A stretch of DNA of 12,025 bases, from positions 1 to 12,025 of the forward strand of contig JBHHZM010000094.1 in the NCBI GenBank assembly GCA_046758065.1. The letters run 5' to 3'. The position numbers and the translations under genes are program-made. Below the pieces are notes generated by a model. The model worked only from the letters and a program-made list of their open reading frames with translations, had not been told where the DNA came from and ran no database searches. How positions within the stretch are numbered: position 1 is the first letter of the stretch; each line of letters starts with the position of its first letter. This DNA comes from JBHHZM01 sp046758065 (GTDB lineage Bacteria; Pseudomonadota; Alphaproteobacteria; JAAXGF01). This document shows, piece by piece, positions 5,384 through 12,025 of this stretch.

Positions 5384-6625
5384 ATGCCGAGTCATGCCGT
5401 GACCAATGCCCGTCAGAAGCCGCCGGATGAGCGCAAGCCCGCCCGCGATGCGGCCGCGCCCGCGCCGCTCGTCGCCCATGTCATCCACCGGCTCGACTTC
5501 GGCGGCATGGAGAACGGCCTCGTCAATCTGATCAACCGCACGCCCGCGCGGCGCTATCGTCACGCCGTCGTCTGCCTCACCGGATACACCGAGTTCCGGC
5601 AGCGCATCACGCGCGCCGAGGTGCCGGTCGTCGCCCTCGGCAAGCGGCACGGCAAGGACGTGGCGATCTATGCGAAACTGTGGCGGCTGCTGCGTCGCCT
5701 GCGCCCGGCGATCGTCCACACCCGCAACCTTCCCGCCGTCGATATGGCGATCCCGGCCGCGCTCGCGGGCGTGCGTTGTCGGGTCCACGGCGAACATGGC
5801 CGCGACGTGACCGAGCTCGCAGGCGGCGAGCACAGGTACCGGCGGCTGCGGCGCGCGCTCTCGCCCTTCGTCGACCGCTATATCCCGCTGTCGCGCGAAC
5901 TCGAGGACTGGCTCGTCGCCAGCATCGGCGTGCCGCCGGCGAAGATCACGCGCATCTACAACGGCGTCGACGGCGCGCGCTTCCACCCCGCGCAGGGCGA
6001 TCGGGAGCCGCTTCCCGCCGACGGCTTCGCGCCGCCCGGCACGGTCGTCATCGGCGCCGTGGGACGCATGGAGACGGTCAAGGACCAACCCATGCTGGCG
6101 CGCGCCTTCGTCGAACTGCTCGACCGCCTGCCCGCGGCGCGCGGCCGGCTCCGGCTCGTCATGATCGGCGACGGGACGTTACGCGCCGAGGCGATGGCGA
6201 TCCTCGACGCGGCGGGCGCCGCCGATCTCGCCTGGCTTCCCGGATCGCGCAACGACGCGCCGGCGCTGTATCGCGGCTTCGACGTCTTCGCCCTGCCGTC
6301 GCGCACCGAAGGCATTTCCAACACCATCCTCGAAGCGATGGCGAGCGGCCTGCCGGTGGTGGCGACCCGGGTCGGCGGCAACCCCGAGCTGGTCGACGAG
6401 GGCGTCACCGGGGCGCTGGCGCCGCCCGGCGACCCGGCGGCGTTCGCCGGGGCCTTGCGGGCCTATGTCGCGGACCCGGCGTTGCGGCGCGCGCACGGCC
6501 GCGCCGCGCGGGCGCGGATCGAACGCGAGTTCGACCTCGACGCCATGGTGGCGCGCTACCTCGCGGTCTACGACGCCGTCTTGGCGGCGAAGGGGGTGCA
6601 CGCGCCGGCCGGGGCTTCGCGCTAG
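5384..6625 (+). CDS. GT4-family glycosyltransferase, PEP-CTERM/EpsH1-associated type
   Basis: A 413-residue GT-B fold transferase that matches the sugar transferases associated with PEP-CTERM/EpsH1 (exosortase) exopolysaccharide loci. The N-terminal acceptor domain has the subfamily pattern VIHRLDFGGMENGLVNLINR, then HAVVCLTG, AIVHTRNLPAVD, HGEHGRDV and ITRIYNGVD. The C-terminal nucleotide-sugar domain starts at VIGAVGRMETVKDQ and carries LPGSRNDAPALYRGFDVF and the GT4 donor-binding motif PSRTEGISNTILEAMASGLPV. It should act on the cytoplasmic face of the inner membrane in polysaccharide or glycolipid assembly; donor and acceptor are unknown. ATG 5384 is used, although no Shine-Dalgarno is visible and the first 27 or so residues are poorly conserved, so GTG 5399 is possible. 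No exosortase or other polysaccharide gene lies in the window. Confidence 0.9.
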   Translation: MPSHAVTNARQKPPDERKPARDAAAPAPLVAHVIHRLDFGGMENGLVNLINRTPARRYRHAVVCLTGYTEFRQRITRAEVPVVALGKRHGKDVAIYAKLWRLLRRLRPAIVHTRNLPAVDMAIPAALAGVRCRVHGEHGRDVTELAGGEHRYRRLRRALSPFVDRYIPLSRELEDWLVASIGVPPAKITRIYNGVDGARFHPAQGDREPLPADGFAPPGTVVIGAVGRMETVKDQPMLARAFVELLDRLPAARGRLRLVMIGDGTLRAEAMAILDAAGAADLAWLPGSRNDAPALYRGFDVFALPSRTEGISNTILEAMASGLPVVATRVGGNPELVDEGVTGALAPPGDPAAFAGALRAYVADPALRRAHGRAARARIEREFDLDAMVARYLAVYDAVLAAKGVHAPAGASR

Positions 6626-6647
6626 ACGACCGCGAACGCCCTGCCGC

Positions 6648-7400
6648 TTACCACTGGCCCTGGGGCATGACGACGAGCTGCGAGACGACGACGCCGGCCG
6701 GCTGGTCAAGCGCGAAAACCACGCAGCGGGCGACGTCGCCGGGCGCGAGCACCGCCGGATAGCCGTCGTAGAAAGCCGCCGCCCCGGCCTCGTCGCCGTG
6801 CAGACGGATCTCGGCAAAGTCGGTGCGCACCGTCCCCGGCATGATCTCGGTCACCCGGATGCCGCCATCGGCGTAGTCCGCACGCAGCGCCTCGCTGAAG
6901 CCGTGCACCGCGAACTTGCTGGCGTTGTAGAGCGTGCCGCCGGGATAGGGCTTGAAGCCCGAGATCGAACCCATGTTGATCACATGGCCGCGGCCGCGCG
7001 CGACCATGCCGGGGATCACCGCATGGCTGACCCGCACCATGCCGGTCACGTTGGCGTCGATGATGCCGGCCCATTCATCCATTGCGCCGAGATCGAAACG
7101 CCGCCGGCCGCCGATGTCGTGGCCGACGTTGTTGACCAGGATGTCGATCTCGCGGAAATCCTCGGGCAGGGCGTCAATGAGGCCGGCCGTCGCCTCGGCG
7201 TCGGTGACGTCGAGCCGGAGCGCGCGGCAGCCCTCTCCGAGACGGGCGACGAGCGCATCGAGCCGGTCGCGCCGGCGCGCGGCGCAGATCACGCGGCAGC
7301 CGCGCCCGGCGAGCGTTTCGGCGATCGCTTCGCCGATGCCGGCGCTGGCGCCGGTCACCAGCGCGACCGCGCCGGGGCGGAGCAAGCTGTCGTCAGCCAT
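6648..7400 (-). CDS. Short-chain dehydrogenase/reductase, YdfG-like
   Basis: A 250-residue classical SDR. The cofactor motif TGASAGIG is at 16-23; basic residues after the second strand (AARRRDRL, 40-47) suggest NADP(H). NNVG (90-93) replaces the common NNAG, and the catalytic tetrad N117, S145, Y158, K162 is complete (YNASK). Overall pattern and length resemble YdfG, an NADP-dependent 3-hydroxy acid (serine, malonic semialdehyde) dehydrogenase, including the PGMV.R..GH(V/I)IN(M/I)GS segment, but the substrate cannot be read from the sequence. Start ATG 7400 is preceded by a GAGG-type site overlapping the end of the VOC gene, 9 bases upstream; the two are probably one operon. It converges on the glycosyltransferase gene with only 22 bases between stops. 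Confidence 0.92.
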   Translation of the reverse strand: MADDSLLRPGAVALVTGASAGIGEAIAETLAGRGCRVICAARRRDRLDALVARLGEGCRALRLDVTDAEATAGLIDALPEDFREIDILVNNVGHDIGGRRRFDLGAMDEWAGIIDANVTGMVRVSHAVIPGMVARGRGHVINMGSISGFKPYPGGTLYNASKFAVHGFSEALRADYADGGIRVTEIMPGTVRTDFAEIRLHGDEAGAAAFYDGYPAVLAPGDVARCVVFALDQPAGVVVSQLVVMPQGQW

Positions 7401-7409
7401 GGCGCCGCC

Positions 7410-7799
7410 TCATGCCTCGCCGGGCAGGCGTTCGTCGGCCGCGAAGGTGAGCTCGACCCGGACGCCGTCGGGATCGGTGACGAAAACCTGACGGAGGCCC
7501 GGCCCCGGCACCCGCTGGAGCCGATAGGCGAGGCCTGCCGCCTCGAGCCGGGCGACCATGTCGGCGAGTCCCCGGGCGCGGAACGCGATGTGATCGAGCG
7601 CGCCGGTCGACGCCGCGCCGCCGCCTTCGCGGACGACGAGATGGACGAGCGGCGCGGCGCCGCCGTAAAGCCACGCGCCGGGCGTCTCGAAGGGCGGCCG
7701 CTCGCCTTCGACGAGCCCGAGAAGCCCGACGTAGAAACCGCGCGAGGCGTCGAGGTCGTTGGTCGCGACGGTGAAATGGTCGAGGGTTTCGATCATCAT
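7410..7799 (-). CDS. VOC-family (glyoxalase/bleomycin resistance/dioxygenase superfamily) protein
   Basis: A 129-residue, single-module VOC protein with paired beta-alpha-beta-beta-beta repeats. It starts MMIETLDHFTVAT, where the histidine is the usual first metal ligand. Further likely ligands are H in LVHLVV, H in GALDHIAF and E in VRVELTF near the end. VTDPDGVRVEL is the characteristic C-terminal motif. A metal-dependent lyase, isomerase or dioxygenase is possible, but the substrate is unknown. The frame is open upstream to 7931, but that part lacks family similarity; AGGAGG (7818-7813) lies 13 bases before ATG 7799, and ATG 7796 is an alternative. It precedes the SDR gene by 9 bases and may work in the same pathway. 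Confidence 0.87.
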   Translation of the reverse strand: MMIETLDHFTVATNDLDASRGFYVGLLGLVEGERPPFETPGAWLYGGAAPLVHLVVREGGGAASTGALDHIAFRARGLADMVARLEAAGLAYRLQRVPGPGLRQVFVTDPDGVRVELTFAADERLPGEA

Positions 7800-7987
7800 G
7801 GCGGGCGCAACGCCTCCTGCCGTCGCTCCGAGTGCGGAATGTGCGGACGAGGCCGGATTATGCCCGCCCCCCGCGCCGGGCGCCAAGCGATCAGTTGCAG
7901 ACGCTCCGCAGATCGGCCACGCCGGCTTCAAAGTAATTTATCCGGGACGGCCTCTAAACTTTTTTGTACATCCTCAATATCGCTCAC

Positions 7988-9757
7988 TCAGTCCGGCAAA
8001 CCCGCCTCTCGCAGCGCATTCAAGCTGCGCTCCGCATGGCTTGGATCATTGTAGGTCAGCGATTCCGCATACTTCGTCAGCGTGAAAGAAGGGTTGATCC
8101 TGAGGACTTCCGCGGCCTCGGAGCGCGCTTCGTCGAGGCGTCCGACCTCGGCCAGACACGATGTAAGACCGATCCGCGGGCCGATATGGTCGGGGTTGCG
8201 CGCCACCGATTCGCCGTAGATCGCGATCGCCTCGTCATGGCGCGCCATCAGCCGGTAGGCATGCGCTTGAACAGCCAGATACCAGGCCGAGTACAATGGG
8301 CTCATCCGCTTGGCTTTCTCGACCAGCAACTCGGCCTCTTCCGGCCGCCCCGACCAATTCAGCGTCATGGCCAACAGCGCCGTTACGTCGGCCCCATTCG
8401 GATCGAGGGCAACAGCCATTTCACCCTCGGCGATGGCTTCATCAAACTTCCTGTGCATAAGGTGTATTGCGCCCAACAGAGCGTGCGTCTCCGATAGATC
8501 TGCATCGAGTGTCAGCGCCTTTTGAGCCAGTTCGTTCGCGCGTTTCGCGGCCTCGCCAGGCGCATCAACCCATAGGAATCGGGCGTCGGCCCAGTGCGTC
8601 CAGCCATTCCAAACCCAGGCCGTCGCGTACCCGGGATCCAGTTCGACCGCCTTTTCGAACAGCGCGCGCGCACGCACGTTGTCTTCTCGCGTGTAGCGGC
8701 GAAAGTAGGGCAATCCTTGCGTCAAGCACTCCCAGGCACCAAGGTTCTCGGTTGAACGGCTCCACACGCGGGCTTGTTCGCCCTCCACCAGCCGCACATG
8801 CAGCGCACTGACCACGTTGGACGTGATCTCATCCTGAAGCGCGAAGAGGTCGGTCAGGTCGCGATCGAAACGCGCGCTCCAGGCATGGCCCCCGGTCGTC
8901 ACGTCGATCAGCTGAGCGGTGATCCTGACCTTGTTTCCCGCCTTGCGAATGCTGCCCTCCAGGACGAAGCGGACACCCAGATCGCGCCCCACCTGCCGCA
9001 AGTCGACGGCCTTTCCCTTGTATGCGAAGCTGGAGTTGCGCGCGATGACGAATAGACCGGAGATCTTGGAGAGCGCCGTAATGATGTCTTCGCTGATCCC
9101 GTCGGCGACGAATTCCTGCTCCGGATCCGCGCTCATGTTGGTGAACGGGAGGACCGCAATGGAGGGCCGATCCGGCTCCGCGGGCGGTGCCGTGTCCGGC
9201 ACGGCTTCCGCGGGGGCGGTCTCGCTCGATTGCATTCGGATGGAGTAACTGCGCACCGGCTTGGCGATGTTCTTGACCCGCTGTTCGCCGAGATCCTTGT
9301 AGCCCAGGCTGAGAATGCTTTCGATCTGATCGTACACTGTCTCGGAGATGCTGATTCCGCCCGGCTCGGCCAGCCCCTCCAGCCGCGCCGCCACGTTCAC
9401 GCCGTTGCCGTAGATGTCATCTCCTTCGATGATGATCTCCCCGAGATTGATACCCATGCGGAAGAGAATTTGCTTGTCCTGTTGGACGCTGCGGTTGCGT
9501 TCGGCCAGCGCTCGCTGGACCTCCACCGCCGCCTGGACGGCTTCCGCGACGCTGTCGAACTCGATAAGGAACCCGTCGCCGGTGGTCTTGACAATGCGTC
9601 CGCGGTGTTCGCGGATCTTGGGATCTATGAGTTCGTCGCGCAGGGCTTTCAGTCGCGTCAGCGTTCCCGCCTCGTCGACTTCCATCAGCCGCGAGTAACC
9701 CACCATGTCGGCGGCCAAGACGGCCGACAGTCTGCGCTGGATGCGCACCTCGCCCAT
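7988..9757 (-). CDS. Class III adenylate cyclase with TolB-like domain and TPR repeats
   Basis: A 589-residue, apparently soluble three-part protein. Residues 1-180 form a class III nucleotidyl cyclase domain making cyclic AMP from ATP: metal aspartates D17 (LAADMVGYSR) and D61 (TTGDGF), adenine-recognition residues K57 and D114 (DDIYG), and transition-state residues N121 and R125 (NVAARLE). The next domain, beginning RPSIAVLPFTNMSADPEQEF, is a TolB-N/FlgO-like domain with VRFVLEGSIRKAGNKVRITAQLID. The C-terminal third is TPR repeats (for example ALFEKAVELDPGYATAWVW and HLMHRKFDEAIAEGEMAVALDPNGA). This layout is common in alphaproteobacteria, and the TPR part probably senses partners. The ATG at 9805 would add 16 residues, but family members begin near 'RVQRRL.A.LAADMVGYSRLM' and a promoter-like pair covers 9792-9820, so ATG 9757 is preferred. 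No Crp-type regulator is nearby. Confidence 0.92.
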   Translation of the reverse strand: MGEVRIQRRLSAVLAADMVGYSRLMEVDEAGTLTRLKALRDELIDPKIREHRGRIVKTTGDGFLIEFDSVAEAVQAAVEVQRALAERNRSVQQDKQILFRMGINLGEIIIEGDDIYGNGVNVAARLEGLAEPGGISISETVYDQIESILSLGYKDLGEQRVKNIAKPVRSYSIRMQSSETAPAEAVPDTAPPAEPDRPSIAVLPFTNMSADPEQEFVADGISEDIITALSKISGLFVIARNSSFAYKGKAVDLRQVGRDLGVRFVLEGSIRKAGNKVRITAQLIDVTTGGHAWSARFDRDLTDLFALQDEITSNVVSALHVRLVEGEQARVWSRSTENLGAWECLTQGLPYFRRYTREDNVRARALFEKAVELDPGYATAWVWNGWTHWADARFLWVDAPGEAAKRANELAQKALTLDADLSETHALLGAIHLMHRKFDEAIAEGEMAVALDPNGADVTALLAMTLNWSGRPEEAELLVEKAKRMSPLYSAWYLAVQAHAYRLMARHDEAIAIYGESVARNPDHIGPRIGLTSCLAEVGRLDEARSEAAEVLRINPSFTLTKYAESLTYNDPSHAERSLNALREAGLPD

Positions 9758-9791
9758 AACGCCGGTGCCCCCGGATTTATGCTTTGGCCCG

Positions 9792-9820
9792 ATAATATGT
9801 GCCATAGTTGACTAAGTCCA
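9792..9820 (-). promoter_or_regulatory. Candidate sigma-70 promoter of the adenylate cyclase gene
   Basis: On the minus strand, TGGACT (9820-9815) and TATTAT (9797-9792) are separated by 17 bases. Each fits the -35 and -10 consensus in part (4 and 5 of 6). Transcription would start near 9785, leaving a leader of about 27 bases before ATG 9757. Confidence 0.3.
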
Positions 9821-9909
9821 TCGGGTAAGGCTTGACGGCCGACAGGCAATACGGAGGTACGAAATCCCCGGGCAGAACGGCGATCCTTCGGCTGGATTTT
9901 CAGCCTGTG

Positions 9910-10013
9910 CCCACTTTCGATCAGGCGCACAAGCCGTTCTCGACCAAGCGGCGTCAGTCGGGCATTGTTATGAATGTTCATCCGGTCCCCCTTGGGCTCT
10001 GAAGCTGTTGACA
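9910..10013 (-). mobile_element. IS481-family insertion sequence remnant (left end and transposase N-terminus)
   Basis: On the minus strand the sequence starts with TGTCAACAG at 10013, an IS481-like TGT end, then has an AAGGGGGACC ribosome site and ATG at 9981. The first 24 codons read MNIHNNARLTPLGRERLV and continue RLIESG, the N-terminus of the leucine-zipper/HTH region of IS481 transposases. After that, similarity is lost and the frame runs on into the cyclase promoter region. The catalytic DDE domain and the other end are absent, so this is a dead fragment. Its outer end places TTGACA (10008-10013, plus strand) upstream of the PLP-enzyme gene, but no good -10 follows at the right distance. 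Confidence 0.7.
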
Positions 10014-10086
10014 CCTCCAGTTTCCCCGGTCGGGACCGGATGGACAACTGTTGAAAGCTCACATCTAGGCTGTAAGGGCGCCGGGA

Positions 10087-11571
<1,485 letters not shown>

Positions 11572-11610
11572 ATCCGCCGGCCCCGCATCTCGCTCCCGAC
11601 CGCCGGCAAC

Positions 11611-11634
11611 CGGGCTTAGCCCGCAATTCCGGGC
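11611..11634. terminator. Overlapping hairpins between convergent genes (possible terminator)
   Basis: CGGGC (11611-11615) pairs with GCCCG (11619-11623) around TTA. The same GCCCG can instead pair with CGGGC at 11630-11634. They occupy the 62-base gap between the stops of the PLP enzyme and enzyme I genes, but no T-tract follows on either strand. Confidence 0.3.
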
Positions 11635-12025
11635 TATACGACGGCGCTGAAATCGTCGAGCAGGGCGGCGATCACGCCGCTGTCGGTCTGTTCCATGATG
11701 GCGCGGGCGCGGCGGCCCGCCTCGCCGAGGTTGAGGCCGCGGATGCGCTGCTTGACCAGCGGCAGGCTGGCCGCCGACATCGACAGCTCGCGGATGCCGA
11801 GGCCGAGGAGCAGGGGTGTGTAGCGCGGCTCGCCGGCGACCTCGCCGCAGACGTTGACCGGGATCCCGCTCCGCGACGCCGCCTCGGCGGTGAACTGAAT
11901 CAGCCGCAGCACCGCCGGATGCAGCGGGTTGTAGAGCGCCGCCACCTGCTCGTCGCCGCGGTCGATGGCGAGCGTGTACATGGTGAGGTCGTTGGTGCCG
12001 ATCGAGAAGAAATCGCACACCCGCG
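11634..12025 (-). CDS. Phosphoenolpyruvate-protein phosphotransferase (PTS enzyme I), C-terminal part
   Basis: The frame enters from the right edge, so the true start lies outside the window; about 129 C-terminal residues are visible. Enzyme I passes phosphate from phosphoenolpyruvate to HPr. This is the end of its PEP-binding TIM-barrel domain: CDFFSIGTNDLTMYTLAIDR, LYNPLHPAVLRLI, the active-site cysteine motif VNVCGEVAGE and LLGLGIRELSMSAASLPLVK. All expected residues of this part are present. The end of the protein cannot tell a sugar-PTS PtsI from the nitrogen-PTS PtsP; the latter would carry an N-terminal GAF domain. The GTG at 12020 is inside the conserved domain and is not the start. 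It converges on the PLP-enzyme gene. Confidence 0.93.
   Translation of the reverse strand, partial: RVCDFFSIGTNDLTMYTLAIDRGDEQVAALYNPLHPAVLRLIQFTAEAASRSGIPVNVCGEVAGEPRYTPLLLGLGIRELSMSAASLPLVKQRIRGLNLGEAGRRARAIMEQTDSGVIAALLDDFSAVV

Noticed and set aside
6465..8054. A 529-codon plus-strand frame over the SDR and VOC genes
   Set aside because: Antisense shadow caused by high GC content; the minus-strand genes carry complete catalytic motifs.

Overview
The window looks like a chromosomal segment of a high-GC alphaproteobacterium, with a Rhodospirillales-like gene set as my best guess. The basis is the very high G+C at third codon positions, a class III adenylate cyclase with TolB-like and TPR domains, a group III phosphofructokinase, an IS481 fragment and a PtsI/PtsP-type enzyme I. 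The assignment rests on gene content only; no rRNA or other phylogenetic marker is present.

Layout, left to right. Bases 1-52 are the last codons of a rightward gene, probably an ABC transporter ATPase. Bases 73-2004 are a tight leftward cluster: yjbQ, an S-adenosylmethionine hydrolase (DUF62 family) and a PP2C-type protein phosphatase, with the last two joined by a TGATG stop/start overlap. Bases 2210-4450 are a rightward series: an exported Sel1-repeat protein, a 62-residue exported or membrane protein, a SLOG-fold 'molybdenum carrier' protein and a 6-phosphofructokinase that appears to start at TTG.

Bases 4451-5383 hold no convincing protein gene and are the most unusual part of the window. 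They begin with an AT-rich stretch carrying a perfect DnaA box and an inverted one-mismatch copy. Next come about 540 bases packed with hairpins closed by UUCG and GNRA tetraloops in plus-strand orientation, ending in a three-way-junction fold on a perfect 13-bp stem. I read this as a candidate long structured non-coding RNA that I cannot place in a known family. A 12-bp palindrome follows, upstream of a glycosyltransferase of the PEP-CTERM/EpsH1-associated type (5384-6625).

The right part holds a leftward VOC-protein/short-chain dehydrogenase pair (7799-6648), the leftward adenylate cyclase (9757-7988), a 5'-end remnant of an IS481 element (10013-9910), a rightward PLP enzyme of fold type II with unknown substrate (10087-11571), and the C-terminal part of PTS enzyme I, which runs off the right edge. 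Apart from the short operons the genes are metabolically unrelated. No defence system, prophage, CRISPR array, tRNA or rRNA was seen.
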